13,007 nucleotides of DNA from Chloroflexota bacterium (GCA_016199325.1 JACQGW010000178.1:1-13007), one strand, 5' to 3'; positions 1 through 6,082 are shown, counted from the stretch's first letter. Program-made: numbers and translations. Notes: generated from the letters alone by a model not told the origin.

Positions 1-449
1 CAGAACCAGGCCGAGCGGACGTACCTGCTCAATGACGAGGCGCTGGCCTACTTGGAGGCGGTGGGGCTGTCGGCGGCCCTGCGGCGCCGCCTGACCGCCC
101 TCCCCCGTGCGGGGCCGCAGCCGGAGGCGGTCTTCACCGCCTGGCTCAAGACGCACCTGCCGACGCTGGGGGCGCAGCAGGAGCGGTGGATCCGGGAAGC
201 GACGGCGATAGCGGCCTACCATGCCCAGACGGCGACGCCGGTCGTCCAGGTGTTGCTGTGCGACGATGCGCCGCAGTTCAAATGGGTGACGATCGCGTTG
301 GCGCTGTGCTGGGTCCGTGACGCCCGCCACTCCAAGAAGTTGATGCCGGTGGTGGCCCACCATCGGAAACTGCTCACCGCCTTCCTGGACCGCTGACCTA
401 CTACCGGGCCTTGCGGGCCTACCGGGAGCAGCCGACGGCGGCCGCGGCG
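1..449 (+). pseudogene. Transposase remnant (C-terminal part, frameshifted)
   Basis: The frame is open from base 1, so the N-terminus lies outside the window, and it stops at the TGA at 394-396. It contains LLCDDAPQFKWVT followed by ALCWV and ARHSKKLMPVV. From memory this matches a family of IS66-like or unclassified transposases whose consensus has a DDAPQFK motif and a following CWVH..RHYKKL segment; I infer that the DD pair holds a catalytic Asp. In that family the segment FLDR is followed by YW.YYR.LRAYR. Here that continuation (TYYRALRAYREQPT) is present in a different frame from about 393 to 449, so a small indel near 391-396 caused the early stop. Similarity fades after about 449 and the rest of the C-terminus is missing. 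It is therefore decayed and probably inactive. A complete but divergent short transposase is less likely. Confidence 0.7.
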
Positions 450-613
450 TCCTCCCGGAGCCAGGAGAGCAGCCGTTCATAACAGCGAGGACAAGCGAAC
501 GCATGCGCAGCTACCGCTCGCTGCGCGGTCGGAAGATCGTCGTCCGCCAGCCTGGCCGCAAAGGCGACGTAGTACCCCCGCAGCTCCTCCGCGGCTGGAC
601 AGGACGTGGACAC
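419..613 (-). CDS. Small HxxxCxxC zinc-binding protein (zf-HC2-like), possible
   Basis: This is a 64-residue reading frame with a GTG start at 613, preceded by an AAGGG sequence at about the right distance. The frame is open further upstream (ATG at 781), but that extension looks non-coding and would overlap the promoter region of the next gene. Residues 37-44 read HAFACPRC, an HxxxCxxC arrangement like the zinc-binding motif of ZAS/zf-HC2 anti-sigma factors, set between predicted helices (AQRAVAA and YERLLSWL). No transmembrane segment or sigma factor gene is nearby, so an anti-sigma role is not supported. Its last 10 or so codons overlap the out-of-frame tail of the transposase remnant on the other strand. 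It may instead be a degraded fragment or a spurious frame in GC-rich DNA. Confidence 0.4.
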   Translation of the reverse strand: MSTSCPAAEELRGYYVAFAARLADDDLPTAQRAVAAHAFACPRCYERLLSWLREDAAAAVGCSR

Positions 614-751
614 CGCGCGCCCTTCGCTGCCCCGTCGATGGTCTCCCGTTGCCGAGCCAAGCTCAGCCAGCCAATCTCGCGCCAAGGAGTTCCCCCCACC
701 TGTCGAGTCCACGGCGTTCTCGCCGTCCTCATGATACACTGCAACGGGGAG

Positions 752-760
752 TGGTACAAT
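752..760 (+). promoter_or_regulatory. Possible extended -10 promoter for the beta-lactamase-fold gene
   Basis: TGGTACAAT is a TGN-extended -10 (TACAAT at 755-760, 5 of 6 to TATAAT), placing transcription start near 767 and leaving a leader of about 44 bases before the ATG at 811. No convincing -35 is seen 16-18 bases upstream. A second candidate, TGATACACT at 732-740, lies just upstream. Confidence 0.4.
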
Positions 761-810
761 GCGGCGGCAGCCGGCGCTCACCGCGCGCGTCGCCGGAGGA
801 AAGGAGAATC

Positions 811-1632
811 ATGGTCAGCCAGAAGACGAAGTGGAGCGAGGTCGAGGAGTCGATCCGCAGCGCAGAGGAGACGGGCGGCACCGTCGGCGTGCTGGTGGTG
901 GCGCCGGACGGCGTGGTGTTCTCCCACAACGCCACCCGGCGCTTCCGGGCGGCCAGCACGGTGAAGATCCCGATCATGGTCGAGGTCTACCGGCAGATCG
1001 ACCGCGGCGAGCGATCGCTCGACGATCCCCACGTCTTACGGCAGGAGGAGAAGGCGCACGGCAGTGGGGTCCTGCTCCACCTCCACGACGGCCTCGCGCT
1101 GACGCTGAACGACCTCATCTACCTGATGATCAGCATCAGCGACAACGCGGCGACGAACATCCTGATCGACCTGGCCGGGATGGAGCGGGTCAACGAGACC
1201 ATGCGCTCACTCGGGATGGCCGGCTCGATCCTCGGCCGCAAGATGAAAGGACGTCCGGCGCAGGGCGACGAACAGGAGAACTGGGCAACCCCCGGCGACT
1301 ATGCGGCGGCGGTGGCGGCCATCCTGGACAAGCAGGCGGCATCGGCGGACGCCTGCGAGCGGATGGCCGCCATGCTGGAGTCGCAGCAGAACCGGCGGCG
1401 GATCGCCCGCCATCTGCCGGAGCGGGAGGGCATCCGCTGGGGATCGAAGACCGGCAGCGTCGCCGGGGTGACGAACGACGTCGGGTTCATTCTGACGGAG
1501 AAGGGTCGGCTGATCGTCAGCGTCTTCTGCGAGGGACTGCCCGATCAGCACGTCGGCGAGCAGGCCATCGGCGACATCAGCCGGGCGGCGATGCGGGCCA
1601 CGGGCGTTGTCGAGCCGCTCTCTACGTCCTAG
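811..1632 (+). CDS. Class A beta-lactamase-fold serine hydrolase
   Basis: A 273-residue protein starting at the ATG behind a strong GGAGGAAAGGAG ribosome-binding site; the frame is open upstream but the SD fixes this start. The serine beta-lactamase/DD-peptidase motifs are all present: STVK at 49-52 (nucleophile Ser49, Lys52), SDN at 110-112, and KTG at 213-215. It fits the Beta-lactamase2 family (PF13354). The class A omega-loop motif ExxLN is not clearly present: the stretch QGDEQENWATPGDYA (151-165) sits where Glu166 would be, with E154 or E156 as possible substitutes. There is no N-terminal hydrophobic signal peptide, so it is predicted to stay in the cytoplasm, which is odd for a drug-resistance enzyme or a peptidoglycan hydrolase. 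An esterase, a peptidase or a non-resistance amide hydrolase is as likely as a true beta-lactamase. It converges with aroM across a hairpin. Confidence 0.88.
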   Translation: MVSQKTKWSEVEESIRSAEETGGTVGVLVVAPDGVVFSHNATRRFRAASTVKIPIMVEVYRQIDRGERSLDDPHVLRQEEKAHGSGVLLHLHDGLALTLNDLIYLMISISDNAATNILIDLAGMERVNETMRSLGMAGSILGRKMKGRPAQGDEQENWATPGDYAAAVAAILDKQAASADACERMAAMLESQQNRRRIARHLPEREGIRWGSKTGSVAGVTNDVGFILTEKGRLIVSVFCEGLPDQHVGEQAIGDISRAAMRATGVVEPLSTS

Positions 1633-1636
1633 CCGC

Positions 1637-1708
1637 GAACGGGGTTACTGGTTTCTGGTTTGGGGCTGCGTCGATGCCCCTCGAACCAGAAACCAGAGCC
1701 CCCCGTTC
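1637..1708. terminator. Long hairpin between convergent genes, likely bidirectional terminator
   Basis: Nested inverted repeats: GAACGGGG (1637-1644) pairs with CCCCGTTC (1701-1708), CTGGTTTCTGGTT (1648-1660) pairs with AACCAGAAACCAG (1684-1696), and GGGGC (1662-1666) pairs with GCCCC (1676-1680). It starts 4 bases after one stop codon and ends 4 bases before the opposite one. No T-run follows on either strand, so it is not a classical intrinsic terminator; it may instead block or protect 3' ends. Its stem holds a 7-base repeat (TGGTTTC). Confidence 0.6.
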
Positions 1709-1712
1709 CTGA

Positions 1713-2381
1713 TCACTCCAGGAGCGTTGCGGCGACGTGGGCGAGGGCCGATCGGGCGACGATGGTCGGGATGCCCGCCGTGGCTCGGACGACCTGACCC
1801 ATCGCCCGGGTGTAGCCGATGCAGTCCATGACAATCAGGCCGGCGCCGGCTCGGCGGAGCGTCTCGGCGGCGGCGGGCAGCCTCTCCGCTTCCGTATACG
1901 GCGACGCAGAGGCGACGACGACGTCGGGGACGATCTTGCCCCAGCGCTCGTACTGGAACCCCTCCTGTTCGACCGCCGGGCAGAGAACGCCGAGACGACC
2001 GCCGATCTGCACGGCCCGGACGACGTTGTAGAGGACGTGCTCGGGGTAGATCGCCAGTCGATCCGACCGGATCTCGGGGAAGCTGCCGGTGCAGAGCATC
2101 AGGATCACGTCGACCTGCGGCTGGAGCCAGTCCAGACACGCCTGCATGCGAGGAACGACGAAGCCCTCCCGAATGCGCACCTCGGTGCCGTCCCGCATGC
2201 GCGTCACGAGCACCGGTCCGTTGGCGTCCAGCCCCTTCGCCCGAACGACGTCCATCCCGACCTTGTCGAGCGCGCCGCACTCGACAACCTCGACGTCCGA
2301 CCCGAGAATCGCCAGGACCTCGGGGACGACGTCCGACCGCGGCGCCTGGCCCACCGTTACCGTCCCGATCACTCGACTCAT
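1713..2381 (-). CDS. aroM: AroM family protein
   Basis: A 222-residue cytoplasmic protein, close to the length of E. coli AroM (about 225). The N-terminal GTVTVGQAPRSDVVPE and the C-terminal DCIGYT are typical of the AroM family (PF07302), whose reaction is unknown. Two cysteines sit in loops after beta-strands: C97 in LMLCTGS and C187 in VMDCIGYT. A paired-cysteine layout of this kind is the hallmark of the Asp/Glu racemase superfamily (glutamate, aspartate and hydantoin racemases), so a racemase-like activity is a reasonable inference, not a demonstrated one. The ATG overlaps the stop of the upstream DUF1177 gene (ATGA), which suggests translational coupling. It is the last gene of the minus-strand operon and ends 4 bases from the convergent hairpin. 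The family name comes from linkage to aroL in enterics and does not imply a role in aromatic synthesis here. Confidence 0.9.
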   Translation of the reverse strand: MSRVIGTVTVGQAPRSDVVPEVLAILGSDVEVVECGALDKVGMDVVRAKGLDANGPVLVTRMRDGTEVRIREGFVVPRMQACLDWLQPQVDVILMLCTGSFPEIRSDRLAIYPEHVLYNVVRAVQIGGRLGVLCPAVEQEGFQYERWGKIVPDVVVASASPYTEAERLPAAAETLRRAGAGLIVMDCIGYTRAMGQVVRATAGIPTIVARSALAHVAATLLE

Positions 2382-3313
2382 CGTTTCGCTCCCAGCGTTT
2401 GGAGGTGCGTCATCGGCCCGTAGAGCTCGACCAGACGGGCGAGCTCGTCGGCATCGTAGAAGCGGCAGCGACCGGCGCCGAAGGCTTTGGCGGTCTCGAC
2501 GGCGAATCGGGCAGCCTGCTCGATGTCGACCTCATGGCTTGCACCGGTGGCGACGCCGGGCACGGCGGTCTCCGCCGTAATGGCGACGCCGACGACCGGC
2601 GCGCTCGTCGCCGTCGCCGGCTGCAGGATCGAGTTGAGGTGGAAGACGCCGTTGCCGTACGGCGTGATGTCCTGCGTGGTGACGGCGAACACCACCGGCA
2701 GCCGCCCGGTGACGATCTGCATGATGCCGAGGAGATCCTCGCTGACGCGGAGGATGTACCCCTCTTTGATGGTCGGCGAGATGGCGAAGCCGCGATGGTT
2801 CACGATGCGGTTCCCCTTCGTCGTGTCGAGGGAGAGGATCGCCTCCATCTGCGGCTCGACGCAGGCGCGGTTCATCGCCGGGATGTCGATCGGCGAGCCG
2901 AGAAACGCCACGGGGTCGTGGGGGATGGTGCCGGCGCGCGGGCAGACGTGCGTGGCGACGACGACGTCGCCGGCCAGGAGATCGCCGCTCGCCTGCATGT
3001 CCATGAGCTTGAGCGCCGCCGACAGCGCGGCGACGGCGCCGTCTCCATCGGAGACGAGGCCGATCTGCTCGGGCCGGGCGCCGATGCCGCCCAGAAAGCC
3101 GATGACGCCGAGGGTTGGCGTCCCTCCCCCGCTGCTCCGGCCCGCCGTCCCCGGCACGACGAGCTTGACGAAATCGGTGCTGCCGCGCGGTCCGCTCACC
3201 GTCTCGACCCGGACGTCCGGCCACCCACGGCGGGCGAAGAACGCGGCGACGACGTCCCCGTTGACCTTGGCGCTGTCGAGCAGGTCGTAGATCTCCAACA
3301 CTTGCTTGAGCAT
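2378..3313 (-). CDS. DUF1177 family protein
   Basis: A 311-residue protein recognised as the DUF1177 family (PF06675), function unknown. The start at 3313 is chosen because GAGGGAGGG lies just upstream; the longer in-frame start at 3457 would run into the FAD oxidoreductase gene. Features seen are a conserved GFLGGIG segment near 72-78, SDGDGA at 88-93, THVCP at 121-125 and PHDPV at 131-135. These Asp and His clusters, spaced like metal ligands between beta-strands, make a metal-dependent hydrolase or peptidase-like fold plausible, but that is inference. No signal peptide or transmembrane helix is visible. It starts 16 bases after the stop of the FAD oxidoreductase and overlaps the aroM start by 4 bases, so the three are very likely co-transcribed and act in one pathway. 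Confidence 0.87.
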   Translation of the reverse strand: MLKQVLEIYDLLDSAKVNGDVVAAFFARRGWPDVRVETVSGPRGSTDFVKLVVPGTAGRSSGGGTPTLGVIGFLGGIGARPEQIGLVSDGDGAVAALSAALKLMDMQASGDLLAGDVVVATHVCPRAGTIPHDPVAFLGSPIDIPAMNRACVEPQMEAILSLDTTKGNRIVNHRGFAISPTIKEGYILRVSEDLLGIMQIVTGRLPVVFAVTTQDITPYGNGVFHLNSILQPATATSAPVVGVAITAETAVPGVATGASHEVDIEQAARFAVETAKAFGAGRCRFYDADELARLVELYGPMTHLQTLGAKR

Positions 3314-3329
3314 CTCACCCTCCCTCAAA

Positions 3330-4577
3330 TCAACCGCGGCGAAAGCGCGCCGGGCTGAACGGCTCCAGGACCGCAGGCGGTCGGCCCGACAGGAGCATCT
3401 CTGCCACCGCCTCGCCGGTCGCCGGGCCCAGGCTGACTCCCAGCATGCCGTGTCCACTGGCCACGAAGAGATTGTCGAGCCCGGGGATCGGGCCGATCAC
3501 CGGAATACCGTCGGGGGCGAGCGGCCGCAGACCGCTCCAGGCCGGCTTGTGCGGCGCATCGGCCGGCCAGCCACGCAGGTAGCGCCGGGGAGCACGCAGG
3601 ATCGCCTCCACTCTCGTGTCGAGGATCCGGTCGTTCACGCCCGACAGCTCCATCGTGCCGGCCAATCGGACGGCTCCGTCCAGCGGCGTCACGGCCACCC
3701 GCGGCTCGTGCAGGTAGATGGGCTGAGATACCGCCAGCGGCGGCGGCATGAAGTCGATGCTGTAGCCCTTGGCGGCCTCGACAGGAAGCGACGCCCCGAC
3801 GAGCCGTGCCACCGCCGCGGTCCAGGCGCCGGCGCAGATGACCAGTTGGTCCGCCTCGACCGGCCCGTCGGCGGTCCGAACTGCCCGCACGATGGGGCCT
3901 GTGCGCTCGAAGCCGACGACCGGACATTGGCGCCGGATCTCGACACCCCGACCGAGCAGATGCTCAACGAGCCCGCTCATGAGCGTGTCAACGCGGACGT
4001 GACGCTCGTTGCCGACGAAGATCCCCCCGGCCAGGCCCTCCACCAGCGCCGGCTCCCTGGCGCGAAGGGCATCGCCTTCCAGCAGCTCGGGAGCATACCC
4101 GTACGCCCGGAGCTGCGACAGCTCGTGCCAGTGGCGCTGGAGATCGCCGGGCAGCCGGTGGACGAACAGAATACCGGTCCTGTGGTATTCGAACGGGATC
4201 CCGCAGGCGGCCAGCTCGTCGAAGAGCGCCATGGTCCGGCTCCCCAGCGCAAACGTGGCCTGGAACCCGGCGTGGTGGTCCGCTGCGTTGCAGTGGCGCC
4301 AGAACGCCAGCAGCCACCGTGCGAAGGAGGGATCGGCCCGCGGCTTGATGTACAGCGGGCTATCCGACCGGAGCATCCATTTGAGGGATGCAGCCAGGAT
4401 CCCCGGCCCCGGCACAGGTCCGGAGAGCGACGGCACGATCCAGCCGGCGTTGCCGTGCGAGGCGCCCCGCCCCGGCTCCGCCGCCTCGATCACCGTCACG
4501 CGCGCGCCACGCCGGTCGAGTGCCAGGGCCGTACACAGGCCGATCACGCCGCCGCCGATCAGGACAATTCGCCCCAT
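3330..4577 (-). CDS. FAD-dependent D-amino-acid dehydrogenase-like oxidoreductase (DadA/DAO family)
   Basis: A 415-residue flavoprotein of the DAO superfamily. The N-terminal dinucleotide-binding motif GGGVIG is at 8-13, with E31 at the end of the second strand as the expected ribose ligand and GNAGW at 42-46 as the FAD-contact loop typical of DadA-type enzymes. The C-terminal FAD motif RPLAPDGIPVIGPIPG starts at 351 and is followed by GHGMLGVSLGPATG. Family members oxidise D-amino acids, glycine, sarcosine or similar amines to keto or imino acids and pass electrons to quinone or oxygen; the substrate cannot be read from sequence. The ATG is preceded by GGAGGGG. It lies 85 bases downstream of the TatA-like gene and 16 bases upstream of DUF1177. 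A weak promoter-like TTGCAT/CAGACT pair with 17-base spacing occurs in the 85-base gap, so it may also be transcribed on its own. Confidence 0.88.
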   Translation of the reverse strand: MGRIVLIGGGVIGLCTALALDRRGARVTVIEAAEPGRGASHGNAGWIVPSLSGPVPGPGILAASLKWMLRSDSPLYIKPRADPSFARWLLAFWRHCNAADHHAGFQATFALGSRTMALFDELAACGIPFEYHRTGILFVHRLPGDLQRHWHELSQLRAYGYAPELLEGDALRAREPALVEGLAGGIFVGNERHVRVDTLMSGLVEHLLGRGVEIRRQCPVVGFERTGPIVRAVRTADGPVEADQLVICAGAWTAAVARLVGASLPVEAAKGYSIDFMPPPLAVSQPIYLHEPRVAVTPLDGAVRLAGTMELSGVNDRILDTRVEAILRAPRRYLRGWPADAPHKPAWSGLRPLAPDGIPVIGPIPGLDNLFVASGHGMLGVSLGPATGEAVAEMLLSGRPPAVLEPFSPARFRRG

Positions 4578-4662
4578 GTCCCCTCCACCACGCTCCGAAT
4601 CCGCCGCCGAGACGTCCGGGCACCGGTAAGTCTGCCACTTCGGAGGCGGCGATGCAACTGCT

Positions 4663-5046
4663 CTAAAAGATCAGCCACGGGCCGACCAGGAGGAGGAGGA
4701 CGGCAGGTCCCTGCACAGGCGGGCCGATGTGCCACCAGAACAGGTCTCCGACGATCAGTCCAAGCCCGCCGACGATCATGGCCCAGCCGGCCACGTTGGA
4801 CCACTTCCAGACGAGCTTGAGGGAGCTCCTTCGCTCCGCCCTGGGGCCGTCCACCCTCGCAGCGCCCGCTCCCGGCGAGGGCGCCGGACGGCCACCGTCG
4901 GAATGGCCTTCTCTTCTCGCACGTTTCGCCGCGCTTCGAGACCCCCCGGGCCTTTTCCCGACCAGGAGGCCAGGCATCTCGGCCAGGCGACCAGGACCGA
5001 CCAGGATGAGGATCACCAGGAGCACCAGCACCAGTTCCCCGGCCAT
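4663..5046 (-). CDS. Small membrane protein with TatA-like N-terminus and two C-terminal hydrophobic segments
   Basis: A 127-residue protein. The start at 5046 has a strong GGGAGGGGG site 7 bases upstream; the frame is open to 5265 but that part overlaps palindromic repeat DNA. Residues 4-17 (ELVLVLLVILILVG) form a short hydrophobic helix, followed at once by GPGRLAEMPGLLVGKRPGG. This resembles the TatA/TatB/MttA pattern of a short TM helix with an early Glu, a glycine/proline hinge (usually FG), L.EL.. and an amphipathic stretch. A basic, Pro/Gly/Ala-rich linker (31-75) leads to two further hydrophobic stretches at about 84-103 and 111-125, ending in LIF at the stop. True TatA has no second membrane region, so this is either a TatA-like fusion or an unrelated three-helix protein that resembles it by chance. 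No tatC is in the window. It may head the minus-strand operon. Confidence 0.6.
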   Translation of the reverse strand: MAGELVLVLLVILILVGPGRLAEMPGLLVGKRPGGSRSAAKRARREGHSDGGRPAPSPGAGAARVDGPRAERRSSLKLVWKWSNVAGWAMIVGGLGLIVGDLFWWHIGPPVQGPAVLLLLVGPWLIF

Positions 5047-5101
5047 CGCCGACCCCCTCCCTTCCCAAATCGTCTCAATCCCCCCAATCGACGCCTGCCG
5101 G

Positions 5102-5131
5102 ATCCTAGCACATATCCGCCCAGGCTGACCA
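5102..5131 (-). promoter_or_regulatory. Sigma70-like promoter for the TatA-like gene and downstream operon
   Basis: Read on the minus strand, TGGTCA (5131-5126) is followed after 18 bases by TAGGAT (5107-5102), preceded by TG plus one base, giving an extended -10. The predicted start is near 5095, with a leader of about 50 bases to the ATG at 5046. Confidence 0.5.
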
Positions 5132-5194
5132 GATCCCCCATCAGGCTTCTTGCCATGCACCCCGCCGCAAAGCCCGCGCGCAGCCCGCCCAGCC

Positions 5195-5283
5195 TCCGAG
5201 CCGCGAACGGAAGGGAGCCGCTCCCCTGCGCGCGGGAGTCGATCGCGCGCCGGGGAACGGCTCACTCACGTTCGCGGCTCGGA
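5195..5283. repeat. Large palindrome with 40-bp arms
   Basis: Arms at 5195-5234 and 5244-5283 pair at about 35 of 40 positions around a 9-base loop. The outer 15 bases, TCCGAGCCGCGAACG, are perfect. It lies in the intergenic region between the divergent TatA-like gene and the 59-aa gene and would form a very stable cruciform or RNA hairpin. It is unlike the REP palindrome at 5892-5973, so it represents a second repeat family or a single-copy structure. Confidence 0.75.
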
Positions 5284-5339
5284 TCGGTGCGCTCCGCCGG
5301 TGTTGGTCGCCGGCCAGCGTGGTCGAGACGCTGACGCCA

Positions 5340-5416
5340 GGGAGCGCACGTGCGAGTGTACACGACGAACCTGCGCGCTCCGCCTCCGCGGCCCTCACGC
5401 CTCCGCGTGCGCTCCC
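5340..5416. repeat. Inverted repeat, 11-bp perfect arms
   Basis: GGGAGCGCACG (5340-5350) is matched by CGTGCGCTCCC (5406-5416); with a small bulge the pairing extends outward into CCA/TGG. The 55-base middle is GC-rich and non-coding. Together with 5195-5283 it fills most of the 5047-5480 intergenic space, where no gene was found. Confidence 0.5.
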
Positions 5417-5485
5417 ACCCTGGAGGGGTGAGTCGGGTGTGGCCGCCCCTTCGGCATCGAGCCAACACAGCCCGACGAAACGCTA

Positions 5486-5514
5486 TTGACACTGTGCTCG
5501 GCCCCAAGTACCCT
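5486..5514 (+). promoter_or_regulatory. Sigma70-like promoter for the 59-aa gene
   Basis: A perfect TTGACA (5486-5491), a 17-base spacer and TACCCT (5509-5514, weak -10). Transcription would start near 5521, about 30 bases before the ATG at 5551. Confidence 0.6.
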
Positions 5515-5550
5515 TGAGGCGTGTATCCGGCAAGCCGGGAGGAACAGCCA

Positions 5551-5730
5551 ATGGAGCTCTCTCTCCAACCCGACGAAGTGGCGCTGCTAGACAGGGTTCT
5601 TACCACCTACCTCGGCGACCTGCGGATGGAGGTCTCCAACACGGAGAACTATGACCTCCGCCAGAGTCTGAAGCGGGACGAGGCGCTGATCAAAGCCATC
5701 CTGGTCCGGCTGAGGGAGGGGAGATCGTAG
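5551..5730 (+). CDS. Conserved small hypothetical protein, 59 aa
   Basis: The ATG is preceded by GGGAGGA about 9 bases upstream and by a TTGACA promoter. The sequence (start MELSLQPDEVALLDRVLTTY) is charged and predicted to be almost wholly helical: a Leu-rich first helix, the segment DLRMEVSNTENYDLR, then a second helix LKRDEALIKAILVRLREG. I recall similar 55-65-residue proteins of unknown function with DLRMEI..T.N...R in GC-rich environmental bacteria. Two amphipathic helices suggest a helical hairpin that may oligomerise or bind a partner. There is no Cys, signal or membrane segment. The gene is monocistronic: its stop codon TAG abuts the outer arm of a large repeat block. Confidence 0.8.
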   Translation: MELSLQPDEVALLDRVLTTYLGDLRMEVSNTENYDLRQSLKRDEALIKAILVRLREGRS

Positions 5731-5746
5731 GAACTCGTAGGAGCTC

Positions 5747-5890
5747 GGTCATGCGGAGCCGTTGCGGTTCCACGTTGGGGACTCCGGGGAACTCGGTCAT
5801 GCGGAGCCGCTGCGGGTTCACGCTGGGGACTCGGGGGAGTTCAGTCATGCTGAGCCGCTGCGGGTCCACGCTGGGGACTCGGGGGAGTTC
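5747..5890 (+). repeat. Three tandem 48-bp repeat units
   Basis: The units are 5747-5794, 5795-5842 and 5843-5890. Each begins with RGTCATGCKGAGCCG, continues TGCGG..CACG.TGGGGACTC and ends GGGGRRYTC. Units 2 and 3 differ at about three positions; unit 1 is more diverged. The first 20 bases recur at 5891-5910 as the left arm of the REP palindrome, so the array seems to have grown from that arm. Because 48 is a multiple of 3, spurious ORFs run through it. Confidence 0.85.
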
Positions 5891-5891
5891 A

Positions 5892-5973
5892 GTCATGCGG
5901 AGCCGCTGCGAAGCATCTCCCCGGCAGCTGCGCGTTCGGCCTGGGGAGATGCGTCGCTGCGGCTCCGCATGAC
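5892..5973. repeat. REP-like palindrome, copy A
   Basis: The 31-bp arms at 5892-5922 and 5943-5973 pair at 29 of 31 positions around a 20-base loop. The left arm begins GTCATGCGGAGCCGCTGCG and ends GCATCTCCCC. The same arm type occurs at 12948-12978, so it is a dispersed intergenic family. The right end (ATGACA) is the site where the adjacent 100-bp element sits. Confidence 0.85.
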
Positions 5974-6082
5974 AGGAGTCCACTGAGAAAAGGCTCTCTG
6001 GCGCGATTCAAGCGCCGATTTCACGAGTGTTTCCGCCAGTCGGATACGCGCGATCCGGCTTTTTTCAGTGGACTCATGACAG
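5969..6082 (+). mobile_element. MITE-like element, copy A (100 bp plus 7-bp target duplications)
   Basis: The element spans 5976-6075, exactly 100 bp. Its terminal inverted repeats are GAGTCCACTGAGAAAAG on the left and the complement of GAGTCCACTGAAAAAAG on the right, matching at 16 of 17 positions. It is flanked by the perfect direct repeat ATGACAG at 5969-5975 and 6076-6082. It has no coding capacity. A second copy lies at 12846-12945 in the opposite orientation. The interior can also pair locally (GGCGC with GCGCC; TGGCG with CGCCA). The 7-bp duplication and the TIRs indicate mobilisation by a DDE transposase encoded elsewhere. Confidence 0.8.

Noticed and set aside
759..1712. Second frame across the beta-lactamase-fold gene
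   Set aside because: It is an out-of-frame shadow with Arg/Gly-rich composition; the other frame has all serine-enzyme motifs.
2399..3358. Plus-strand reading frame of 319 codons
   Set aside because: It is antisense to DUF1177, which has a ribosome-binding site, operon spacing and family motifs; this frame has none.
3314..3457. Longer start for the DUF1177 gene
   Set aside because: It would overlap the FAD oxidoreductase by over 120 bases, while the ATG at 3313 has a strong ribosome-binding site.
3306..4820. Long plus-strand reading frame of 504 codons
   Set aside because: It is antisense to the FAD oxidoreductase, which has clear GxGxxG and C-terminal FAD motifs. The composition (Arg/Pro/Gln/His-rich, no motif) is typical of a GC-rich shadow frame.
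5047..5265. N-terminal extension of the TatA-like protein
   Set aside because: It runs into the 40-bp palindrome and the promoter, and has low-complexity Arg/Gly-rich sequence.
5747..5890. CRISPR array
   Set aside because: The 48-bp units are directly adjacent with no variable spacers and no cas genes are nearby. The heptamer arrays are also too short in period to be CRISPR.
5751..5972. Small repetitive protein encoded by the 48-bp units
   Set aside because: Frames stay open because the period is divisible by 3. There is no ribosome-binding site and two frames are equally open.
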